Shown: piece after piece, positions 1-6,268 of the stretch
Layout of the letters: each line of letters starts with the position of its first letter
Position numbering within the stretch: the first letter of the stretch is position 1
NCBI GenBank assembly: GCA_028717055.1
Contig: JAQUOO010000030.1
Location: 1 to 12,197, forward strand
Length of the DNA stretch: 12,197 nt
Direction: 5' to 3'
Source of the DNA: Candidatus Omnitrophota bacterium
GTDB taxonomy: Bacteria; Omnitrophota; Gorgyraeia; Gygaellales; Profunditerraquicolaceae
Program-made: the position numbers and the translations under genes
The notes under the pieces: model-generated
Databases searched by the model: none
What the model saw: the letters and a program-made list of their open reading frames with translations, nothing else
What the model was told of the DNA's origin: nothing

Positions 1-332
1 TGAAAAATATTAGAATCCTGGATAAGCTTATTGGCGATAAACCCAAAGAATATCGTTCGCTCGATGTTTCTATACTTAATCAGATAATCTTTAAGGATAT
101 ATTAGGTTATGATTCGGCCAATAAAAACAATCTTAAATATAGCGCTTGTGCCGATGATTTTATCGAAGCCCAGGATCGAGATCCGCTAAGCATCGCCTTT
201 TTCTTGAACCCGGTACAAATGGAGCAGATCATTGCCGTAGCTTTAAATGGTTTCAAGATGCCGGCAAAATCTACGTATTTTTATCCCAAAGTTTTATCTG
301 GTTTGGTAATTAACAAGCACGAGGGAATATAA
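1..332 (+). CDS. DUF1015-family protein, C-terminal part only
   Basis: An open frame enters from the left edge (codons in frame from base 3) and ends at TAA 330-332, giving 109 residues without a start. The segment SLDVSILNQIIFKDILGYD and the end MPAKSTYFYPKVLSGLVI are hallmarks of the C-terminus of DUF1015 proteins, which are normally about 400-450 residues, so roughly three quarters of the gene lies outside the window. The biochemical function of the family is not established to my knowledge, and I assign none. The last A of its stop codon is the A of the accD start codon (TAATG), so the two are very probably cotranscribed and translationally coupled. Family assignment is by recognised motif; no membrane segment is visible in this part. 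Confidence 0.8.
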   Translation, partial: KNIRILDKLIGDKPKEYRSLDVSILNQIIFKDILGYDSANKNNLKYSACADDFIEAQDRDPLSIAFFLNPVQMEQIIAVALNGFKMPAKSTYFYPKVLSGLVINKHEGI

Positions 333-1171
333 TGGCGCTTTTTGGTAAACCGAAATATACGATTGTTAGAGTCAAGAAGAAAGAAATTCCCGAGGGCCTT
401 TGGACTAAATGCGCAGAATGCTCGGAAACTCTTTATAACAAGTCTATTGAGGAGAACCAAAAGGTTTGCCCTAAATGCGGATGCCATTTTTCTTTAAGCG
501 CTTACGAAAGAATCAATATGCTTTTGGATAAAGATACCTTTCAGGAGTATGATAAGGATATGCTTTCTGCCGACCCTCTGGATTTCAAAGGGCCTAAGAC
601 ATATAAAGATAAGTTGACGCAAGACCAGCTTGCCACCGGATTGAAAGATGCGGTTGTTTCGGGAGAAGGTCTGCTTAACGGAAAGAGAGTTATCGCTATT
701 GTTACGGATTCGCGTTTTATTATGGGATCGATGGGCTCGGTGGTTGGCGAAAAAATAACCCGGGCCATTGAAATCGCGACTAAAAACAAGCTCGCACTCG
801 TTATAGTTTCCGGTTCAGGCGGAGGAGCCAGAATGTACGAAGGCATGCTTAGCCTTATGCAAATGGCGAAGACTTGCGCCGCTCTGGAGTATCACCGTAA
901 GGCAAAATTGCCTTATATATCGGTACTTACTAACCCTACGATGGGAGGGGTTATGGCTTCTTTTGCCGGAGTCGGAGATATCATCATAGCCGAGCCCCGC
1001 GCTTTAATCGGTTTTGCCGGTCCAAGGGTAATTGAGCAAACGATAAGGCAAAAGCTCCCAGCCGGATTCCAGCGTTCGGAATTCCTCCTTGAGCATGGGC
1101 TTATTGATATGATTGTGCAGAGAAAGAATTTAAAAACTACCTTAAGCCAATTACTTGATTATTTAGCTTAA
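332..1171 (+). CDS. accD: Acetyl-CoA carboxylase carboxyltransferase subunit beta
   Basis: This is the beta half of the carboxyltransferase that moves the carboxyl group from carboxybiotin to acetyl-CoA, making malonyl-CoA for fatty-acid synthesis in the cytoplasm. It forms an alpha2beta2 enzyme with AccA; accA, accB and accC are not in the window. At 279 residues it has normal family length. An N-terminal four-cysteine zinc ribbon is intact (C27, C30, C46, C49), followed by the crotonase-like core with SGSGGGARM, the conserved run LSLMQMAK, TNPTMGGVMASFA and FAGPRVIEQT. Most family members have SASGGARM where this one has GSGGGARM, a mild variation that keeps the oxyanion glycines. The ATG overlaps the upstream stop by one base and has a GAGGG Shine-Dalgarno at 321-325. 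Identification is secure. Confidence 0.96.
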   Translation: MALFGKPKYTIVRVKKKEIPEGLWTKCAECSETLYNKSIEENQKVCPKCGCHFSLSAYERINMLLDKDTFQEYDKDMLSADPLDFKGPKTYKDKLTQDQLATGLKDAVVSGEGLLNGKRVIAIVTDSRFIMGSMGSVVGEKITRAIEIATKNKLALVIVSGSGGGARMYEGMLSLMQMAKTCAALEYHRKAKLPYISVLTNPTMGGVMASFAGVGDIIIAEPRALIGFAGPRVIEQTIRQKLPAGFQRSEFLLEHGLIDMIVQRKNLKTTLSQLLDYLA

Positions 1172-1183
1172 ATTTAATATAAT
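1155..1183 (+). promoter_or_regulatory. Candidate sigma-70-type promoter for the ABC ATPase gene
   Basis: A TTGATT hexamer (1155-1160, four of six consensus) lies exactly 17 bp upstream of a perfect TATAAT (1178-1183). The -35 box sits inside the last codons of accD and the -10 in the AT-rich gap, with predicted initiation near 1190. AT-rich gaps produce such matches by chance, so the spacing and position before a gene with its own strong Shine-Dalgarno are the main support. Confidence 0.5.
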
Positions 1184-1211
1184 AATAAAATTCAAACTAA
1201 AATAGAATAAT

Positions 1212-1217
1212 AAGGAG
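1212..1217 (+). promoter_or_regulatory. Strong ribosome binding site AAGGAG of the ABC ATPase gene
   Basis: AAGGAG ends four bases before the ATG at 1222. It is the best Shine-Dalgarno sequence in the window and fixes the start, suggesting the ATPase is translated independently of accD and fairly strongly. Confidence 0.7.
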
Positions 1218-1221
1218 AAAA

Positions 1222-2325
1222 ATGGCTCAAGTAAGCTTGAAAAATGTCTGCAAGTTTTTTGGGGGTAACGTTAAAGCTGTTGATAACGTTAATATGGGGA
1301 TTGAAAATAAGGAATTTATGGTTTTGGTCGGCCCGTCAGGCTGTGGTAAATCCACTACTCTAAGGATGATTGCTGGGCTAGAGGAGATAAGTTCAGGCGA
1401 TATTTATATCGGAAACAAACGGGTCAACGATGTTCCCGCGAAAGACAGGGATATCGCCATGGTTTTTCAGAATTACGCGCTCTATCCGCACATGACGGTT
1501 TTTGAAAATATGTCTTTCGGGTTAAGATTAAGAAAGATACCCAAGCCGGAAATTATGCAGCGTGTAAATGAGGCTGCGGATATCCTGGGCATCAAAAAAT
1601 TATTGCACCGTAAGCCCAAAGAGCTTTCCGGAGGAGAGCGTCAGCGCGTAGCAGTAGGGAGGGCCATAGTCAGGAAGCCGATGGTGTTTTTGTTCGACGA
1701 ACCATTAAGCAACCTTGATGCCAAGATGCGCGTTCAGATGCGCACCGAGATTCATAAATTGCACATCAGGCTCCAGACGACAATAATCTATGTTACTCAT
1801 GACCAGACGGAAGCCATGACTATGGGGGATCGTATCGCGGTGATGAAGGACGGCGTCTTGAATCAGGTCGCCGATCCGATTGCTGTTTACGATCACCCCA
1901 AGAATAAATTCGTTGCCGGGTTCATCGGTTCGCCACCGATGAATTTCATGAATGGGAGGATTATCAAGAAAGACGGCCGCTTGTATTTTGATGAAGGCAA
2001 GATTCAGGTAAAACTTGTCGATGATATGCGCCAAAAAATGAATTCTTATGCCGGAAGGGAAGTGATTTTCGGCATACGTTCGGAAGATGTTTACGATAAG
2101 CTTTTTGTTTCGGAGGCTCCTCCGGAGAACATCGTAAGGGTAAATTGCGAGGTTTATGAACCGATGGGCTCGGAGGTATACCTTTATTTGAATACCGGTA
2201 AACATACTTTTATTGCCCGGGTTGGCGCGCATGACCGGCCGAAGATCAATCAAGAGATGGATCTTGTTTTCGATATGAGCAAGGTTCATTTTTTTGACAA
2301 GGATAGCGAAGAAACTATAGTGTAA
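1222..2325 (+). CDS. ugpC: ABC transporter ATP-binding protein, UgpC/MsmX/MalK type (sugar import ATPase)
   Basis: This cytoplasmic ATPase energises carbohydrate importers of the CUT1 class. All nucleotide-binding elements are present: Walker A GPSGCGKST (37-45), Q-loop Q83, signature LSGGERQ (135-141), Walker B VFLFDE with E160, D-loop SNLD (163-166) and switch histidine H193. The link FIGSPPMNF (234-242) and a C-terminal OB-fold/TOBE regulatory domain (about 245-367) are typical of the UgpC/MsmX/MalK group; 367 residues is normal. No permease or solute-binding protein lies in the window, so it could be a shared ATPase serving importers encoded elsewhere, as described for MsmX in Firmicutes. 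That role, and the substrate, are inference. It has its own promoter candidate and Shine-Dalgarno, and ends 13 bp before the first GGDEF gene. Confidence 0.9.
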   Translation: MAQVSLKNVCKFFGGNVKAVDNVNMGIENKEFMVLVGPSGCGKSTTLRMIAGLEEISSGDIYIGNKRVNDVPAKDRDIAMVFQNYALYPHMTVFENMSFGLRLRKIPKPEIMQRVNEAADILGIKKLLHRKPKELSGGERQRVAVGRAIVRKPMVFLFDEPLSNLDAKMRVQMRTEIHKLHIRLQTTIIYVTHDQTEAMTMGDRIAVMKDGVLNQVADPIAVYDHPKNKFVAGFIGSPPMNFMNGRIIKKDGRLYFDEGKIQVKLVDDMRQKMNSYAGREVIFGIRSEDVYDKLFVSEAPPENIVRVNCEVYEPMGSEVYLYLNTGKHTFIARVGAHDRPKINQEMDLVFDMSKVHFFDKDSEETIV

Positions 2326-2338
2326 CGGGAACATCTAT

Positions 2339-3637
2339 ATGCCCAATACTTTAGGGAAAATTCTGCCCTTAAGGATAACCGGTTACACCTTTATTTTTCT
2401 GCTCGTTTATTTTATTATCCCATTTTATTTGTCGTGCCGTTTTAATTCTCATTGTTTAGTTGTTCTCCTTCTGTTTTATTTTGCCAATCTTATTTCTGCC
2501 GCAGTGGTTCTTAGAAAGTACTCCGCTAAAAACTATTCTTTGGATTCTTCTGTCCAGAATCTACGGGAAAAACTTAATCTTCTCAGTGTCGAATACTTTA
2601 AGATACAAGAGGCAAACGTTGCTTTGAATGAAAGGCGCGCAAGATACAATAGCCTCCGGGATTTTCTTGATAAGATAAATCAAAGCTTAGATTTGGATAA
2701 AGTGGCGGATACTATTGCCAGCGGGGTTTTTTCTCTGGTAGGAGATAAAAAAGGCACCTGTCTTTTATACCTGGTGGACCCGCGGACGCAAAAACTAGCC
2801 CTTTTTAAAGCTAAAAAAGAGGATTCCGGACTTGTTGTAAAATCAAAGGAAGGCAATATTCTTGATTTTTGGGTTTTAAAGCATGCCAACCCGTTATTGA
2901 TTGAGGATGTTAAGAATGATTTTCGGTTTGATTTGGAAAAATTGAAACTCCAGGATTCAAGGGTTATTTCTTCGCTGGTAGCCGCCCCGTTAATCAGTGA
3001 AAATAAGTTCCTGGGAATTATAAGGCTGGATAATCAACAGGCCAATTTCTTCACTCAAGATGATTTGAGATTTTTGGTTTCCATTGCCGACTTAGGCGCC
3101 CTTGCCTTGGAAAATAGCGAGCTTTTTCAAAAGACGCAGGATCTTGCCATACATGACGCTTTAACCCTGCTTTATACTAAGGGTTATTTTGCCGAACGCC
3201 TTAAGGAAGAATTCAAAAGATGCCTTCGGCAGGCCATGCCGCTTTCGATGCTCATGCTGGATATCGATTTTTTTAAAAGTTATAATGATGAATTCGGGCA
3301 TACTGCAGGAGACATAGTTTTGAAAGAGATTAGCCGGGTTATAAGCGATTCTTTGGGTAACTTTAACGCTGTAATCAGCCGTTTTGGAGGAGAGGAATTT
3401 TGTGTCAGTTTGAGCGGCATTGATAAAGATAGCGCATGTAAAATTGCTGAAACTTTGCGGGAGCGGATAGAGAAAGAAAAGATAATCTTGAGACGGACAG
3501 ATAGCCATGTGACTGTCTCTATCGGGGTGGCTAATTTTCCAGCCGACGCTACGGAAGAAGATGAATTGATCCGCGCTTCGGATAAGGCCCTATATATGGC
3601 AAAACAGAAAGGAAGAAACCGCGTATGTTCTATTTAG
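2339..3637 (+). CDS. Membrane-anchored GAF-GGDEF diguanylate cyclase without an I-site
   Basis: Predicted to make c-di-GMP from two GTP at the inner membrane. Two hydrophobic helices (about 13-33 and 38-58) are followed by a likely coiled-coil linker (about 65-105), a GAF-type sensor domain (about 106-262) and a C-terminal GGDEF domain (about 268-432). Catalytic features are complete: metal-binding D308 in LDID, N316, D325 and the active-site GGEEF at 350-354. The product-inhibition motif RxxD, expected nine to six residues before GGEEF, is replaced by NFNA (341-344), so allosteric feedback is probably absent. The GAF ligand cannot be told from sequence. Its start has only a weak GGGA upstream, 13 bp after the ATPase stop, suggesting readthrough from that gene. 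Its end overlaps the next GGDEF gene by 13 bp. Confidence 0.9.
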   Translation: MPNTLGKILPLRITGYTFIFLLVYFIIPFYLSCRFNSHCLVVLLLFYFANLISAAVVLRKYSAKNYSLDSSVQNLREKLNLLSVEYFKIQEANVALNERRARYNSLRDFLDKINQSLDLDKVADTIASGVFSLVGDKKGTCLLYLVDPRTQKLALFKAKKEDSGLVVKSKEGNILDFWVLKHANPLLIEDVKNDFRFDLEKLKLQDSRVISSLVAAPLISENKFLGIIRLDNQQANFFTQDDLRFLVSIADLGALALENSELFQKTQDLAIHDALTLLYTKGYFAERLKEEFKRCLRQAMPLSMLMLDIDFFKSYNDEFGHTAGDIVLKEISRVISDSLGNFNAVISRFGGEEFCVSLSGIDKDSACKIAETLRERIEKEKIILRRTDSHVTVSIGVANFPADATEEDELIRASDKALYMAKQKGRNRVCSI

Positions 3638-4614
3638 CGATTTTAATCCTTTCTTCGGTAGCAGGCTCCAGATTGATTATGAAAATATTGCGCGTAAGGC
3701 TGCTTAAAAAAAGCAACCGGATTGAAGTTCTTAAATTCGAGCATGAGCAGTTAACCAGGGATAAGTCAGGATTGATAGAGAAAAACAGGAAATTGGAGGT
3801 AGAGGTTAATGAAGTAATCGCGCTCTATAATTTGTCCAAAGACATTTGTAAATTTTTGGATGAAGACAGAATATTTGTTATTTTTAAAGAGCGGATAAGA
3901 GGTTATCTCAACGCAACGGATTGTCAATTATTGCCAAGAGGAGCGGACATTTCTTCTTATGCCGGGTTTGCTGTTATGCCTTTGATTATTCAAAAGGATA
4001 TTATAGGCTATTTGGCTGCCTGGGGCATAGCCGATAACGATAAAGAGAGGTTTCAGATTCTTGCCCAGCAGTTTTTAATTGGTTTCAAAAGAGCGCTTTT
4101 ATACAAGAAAATGCAGGAGCTTTCTATCACCGACAGCCTGACTCAGATATTTAGCCGCAGGCATTTCCTGGAGAGGTTTAATGACGAGTTGCGGCGTTCC
4201 AGGAAATTTAAATATAATTTTTCTTTTTTGATGATTGATATCGACAGGTTCAAGGATTTTAATGATAAATACGGCCATTTGGTTGGGGACGCCATACTAA
4301 GGGAAATTTCTAAAACCGTTAAAGAAACCATCCGTCAAATTGATTTTGTAGGCAGGTATGGAGGCGAAGAGCTTTCTGTGATTTTGGTTGAAACGGATAA
4401 AGAACAGGCATGTTTTGCGGCAGAACGCTTGCGCCGGGCGATAGAGTCCAAGAATATAAAGGTTTATGATGAAGAATTAAGGGTAACCGTAAGTGTGGGG
4501 ATAGCTACATTTCCCAGCGATGGGATGAGCAATGAAGCAATTATTGAGGCGGCCGATAAGGCCATGTATCAGGCAAAAGAGGCAGGCAGAAACAGGGTAA
4601 AATATTTATCGTAA
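3625..4614 (+). CDS. Membrane-anchored GGDEF diguanylate cyclase with intact I-site
   Basis: A second predicted c-di-GMP synthase. One N-terminal hydrophobic segment (about 2-22) is followed by a charged coiled-coil stretch (about 30-68), a short region resembling a reduced GAF domain (about 70-160) and a GGDEF domain (about 165-329). Catalytic residues D205, N213 and D222 and the active-site motif GGEEL (246-250) are present; the terminal Leu in place of Phe is conservative. Unlike its neighbour it keeps the inhibitory-site motif RQID (237-240), so feedback inhibition by c-di-GMP is expected. The ATG lies 13 bp inside the previous gene in another frame, with AAAGGAAG about 3608-3615 as Shine-Dalgarno. 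The overlap implies coupled expression. Similar architecture suggests an old tandem duplication, but sequence similarity outside GGDEF is low. Activity is inferred from motifs only. Confidence 0.88.
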   Translation: MFYLAILILSSVAGSRLIMKILRVRLLKKSNRIEVLKFEHEQLTRDKSGLIEKNRKLEVEVNEVIALYNLSKDICKFLDEDRIFVIFKERIRGYLNATDCQLLPRGADISSYAGFAVMPLIIQKDIIGYLAAWGIADNDKERFQILAQQFLIGFKRALLYKKMQELSITDSLTQIFSRRHFLERFNDELRRSRKFKYNFSFLMIDIDRFKDFNDKYGHLVGDAILREISKTVKETIRQIDFVGRYGGEELSVILVETDKEQACFAAERLRRAIESKNIKVYDEELRVTVSVGIATFPSDGMSNEAIIEAADKAMYQAKEAGRNRVKYLS

Positions 4615-4619
4615 ATGGC

Positions 4620-4648
4620 TTGTAAATTCCTGTATTTTGATATAAAAT
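4620..4648 (+). promoter_or_regulatory. Candidate promoter giving a nearly leaderless sugar-kinase mRNA
   Basis: TTGTAA (4620-4625) and TAAAAT (4643-4648) are separated by 17 bp; an overlapping TATAAA starts at 4641. Initiation about seven bases downstream would fall at 4655-4656, only three or four bases before the ATG at 4659. The ten bases before that ATG are pyrimidine-rich (TCCCTC) and contain no Shine-Dalgarno sequence, which fits a very short leader. The hexamer matches are only moderate. Confidence 0.35.
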
Positions 4649-4658
4649 AATCCCTCAT

Positions 4659-5579
4659 ATGAATAAGAAATTTATCATCGGAATAGATTTAGGCGGGACC
4701 AATCTTAAGGTTGCCCTTCTGGATTTAAATTATCGCATAAAGGATAAGGAAATACTTAGCACGCGTTCTTTTATGGAGAAGGATCATCTTATTTCGGGAA
4801 TTGTCCACGCCGTAAACAGGTTTATAAAATATAATAGTCTAAGCAAGGCAGAGATTTTGGGAGTTGGTTTGGGTTTGCCCGGGCCAACCGATGCTAAAAA
4901 TGGAATTGTCCATTTTTTTCCCAATATCCCGGGATGGAAAGAAGTAAAGCTCAGGGATATTTTAAGGAAGAAACTTGGTTTAGCCGTATTTTTAGATAAT
5001 GATGCAAAGCTTATGACGATTGCTGAACATAAGCTTGGTGCGGCAAAAGGGTTTAACAATGTTTTATGCATGACCTTGGGCACGGGTATTGGCGGAGGAT
5101 TGATTATCAACGGAAAACTTTACCGTGGATTTAACAATGCTGCCGGGGAAGTGGGGCACATGCCTATCAATGAAAAAGGAGCAGCTTGCAATTGCGGAGC
5201 CCTGGGGTGCCTGGAAGCTTATGTGGGTAACCGTAAAATCGGGTTGGAAGCTAAAAAGTCTTTTAAGCGGAGCATAACGCTTGAAGAATTAAGCGAGCTG
5301 GCTGAAAAACATAATAAAATTGCGATAGATGTCTGGTGTAGAATAGGCGGTCATTTAGGTTTTGCTTTGGCCGGAGTGGTAAATTTATTGAATTTGGATG
5401 CTATAGTAATTGGCGGAGGAGTAGCTAAAGCGGGCAGGGTTTTATTTGACAATATATCCAAGGCGCTTAAAAACCAGGCGATGATTGTGCAGGCTAAGCG
5501 CGTACGTATATTGAAAGCAAAATTGGGCAGTGAAGCGGGGATAATTGGCGCTGCTATAATGGTTAAAGAAGGATTATAA
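4659..5579 (+). CDS. glk: ROK-family sugar kinase, probable glucokinase
   Basis: Predicted to phosphorylate a hexose, most likely glucose, with ATP in the cytoplasm. The phosphate-binding motif DLGGT is at 10-14, GLPGP at 72-76, the catalytic aspartate in DNDA is D115, and GTGIGGG follows at 141-147. The ROK signature is intact, with zinc ligands H167 and C177/C179/C184 in CNCGALGCLE and sugar-binding E164 and E186. Length (306) is normal. ROK proteins also include fructokinases, N-acetylmannosamine kinases and allokinases; there is no N-terminal DNA-binding domain, so it is not a ROK repressor. Glucose specificity is inference. The start must be 4659, because the next in-frame ATG would remove the DLGGT motif, yet there is no Shine-Dalgarno. 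The neighbouring transaldolase supports a role in central sugar metabolism. Confidence 0.88.
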   Translation: MNKKFIIGIDLGGTNLKVALLDLNYRIKDKEILSTRSFMEKDHLISGIVHAVNRFIKYNSLSKAEILGVGLGLPGPTDAKNGIVHFFPNIPGWKEVKLRDILRKKLGLAVFLDNDAKLMTIAEHKLGAAKGFNNVLCMTLGTGIGGGLIINGKLYRGFNNAAGEVGHMPINEKGAACNCGALGCLEAYVGNRKIGLEAKKSFKRSITLEELSELAEKHNKIAIDVWCRIGGHLGFALAGVVNLLNLDAIVIGGGVAKAGRVLFDNISKALKNQAMIVQAKRVRILKAKLGSEAGIIGAAIMVKEGL

Positions 5580-5584
5580 GGCAG

Positions 5585-5605
5585 GTTTGGTGTTTGATGT
5601 TTGGC
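5585..5605 (+). repeat. Three imperfect tandem heptamers (GTTTGGT, GTTTGAT, GTTTGGC)
   Basis: Three head-to-tail 7-bp units, each differing from the next by one or two bases, fill half of the 44-bp gap between the kinase and the transaldolase. The rest holds GAAGGG (5615-5620), a Shine-Dalgarno close to the ATG at 5624. The repeat is short and may be incidental. Confidence 0.4.
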
Positions 5606-5623
5606 TGCTGGAGCGAAGGGTAA

Positions 5624-6268
5624 ATGAAGATTTTTATTGATACTGCCAATATTAAAGAGATAAAAGAAGCGGTAAGTTTGGGAGTTATTGACGGAGTTAC
5701 GACAAATCCTACTTTGTTGGCGAAAGAGAATAGACCGGCTGATGAGATTCTGAAAGAGATTTGTTCTGTAAGCCCCGGCCCGGTGAGTGCAGAAGTGATT
5801 AGCCTTGAAACAGACGGAATGGTTAAAGAAGCCAGGCAGCTTAAGAAGATTGCGGCCAACATAGTGGTTAAGATCCCTTTGACTAAAGATGGGATTAAGG
5901 CGGTTAAGATTTTATCCAAGGAGGGCATAAGAACAAACGTAACTTTATGTTTTTCCGCGAATCAGGCTTTGTTGGTTGCTAAGGCCGGAGCGGATTTTAT
6001 CTCGCCTTTTATCGGAAGGCTGGATGATATAGGCCAGGAAGGCATGGAATTGATCCGCAATATCAAGGTTATTTACAGGAATTACGCTTTTAAAACTGAA
6101 ATAATCGTTGCTTCTGTGCGTAATCCCGTCCACGTATTGGATGCGGCGCTTACAGGGGCAGATATTGCTACTGTTCCTTTTGGAGTAATCGAACAGCTTA
6201 TTAAGCATCCTATGACAGATATCGGCATACAAAGATTTTTGGAAGATTACAGAAAGATACCGAAATAA
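5624..6268 (+). CDS. tal: Short-form transaldolase (FSA/TalC-type fold)
   Basis: A 214-residue single-domain TIM barrel of the small transaldolase/fructose-6-phosphate aldolase family, acting in the non-oxidative pentose phosphate pathway. The Schiff-base lysine is K83 in VVKIPLT; D6, the TTNPT segment (26-30) and T107 complete the active site. Two positions separate the activities in this family: E. coli FSA has Gln59 and Tyr131, while transaldolases have Glu and Phe. This protein has E57 (in SAEVIS) and F129 (in SPFIGR), so transaldolase (dihydroxyacetone transfer between sedoheptulose-7-phosphate and glyceraldehyde-3-phosphate) is the better prediction, although homologues are often labelled fructose-6-phosphate aldolase. 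It starts 44 bp after the kinase, and its stop is immediately followed by the lptD ATG. Confidence 0.9.
   Translation: MKIFIDTANIKEIKEAVSLGVIDGVTTNPTLLAKENRPADEILKEICSVSPGPVSAEVISLETDGMVKEARQLKKIAANIVVKIPLTKDGIKAVKILSKEGIRTNVTLCFSANQALLVAKAGADFISPFIGRLDDIGQEGMELIRNIKVIYRNYAFKTEIIVASVRNPVHVLDAALTGADIATVPFGVIEQLIKHPMTDIGIQRFLEDYRKIPK

Noticed and set aside
2105..2125. GC-rich hairpin CGGAGG-CT-CCTCCG inside the ATPase gene
   Set aside because: It is short, has a two-base loop and sits within conserved coding sequence; no function can be argued.
1705..2334. A 209-codon open frame on the minus strand opposite the ABC ATPase gene
   Set aside because: It lies fully opposite a gene with every ABC ATPase motif, its protein has no recognisable domain, and no ribosome site or promoter supports it.
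3600..3660. The two GGDEF genes as one frameshifted or split gene
   Set aside because: Each has its own N-terminal membrane segment, linker and complete GGDEF domain, and the second has a Shine-Dalgarno; the 13-bp overlap is ordinary translational coupling.
4615..4650. An 11-codon open frame just after the second GGDEF gene, as a leader peptide
   Set aside because: It has no ribosome site, overlaps the candidate promoter and has no codon pattern suggesting attenuation.
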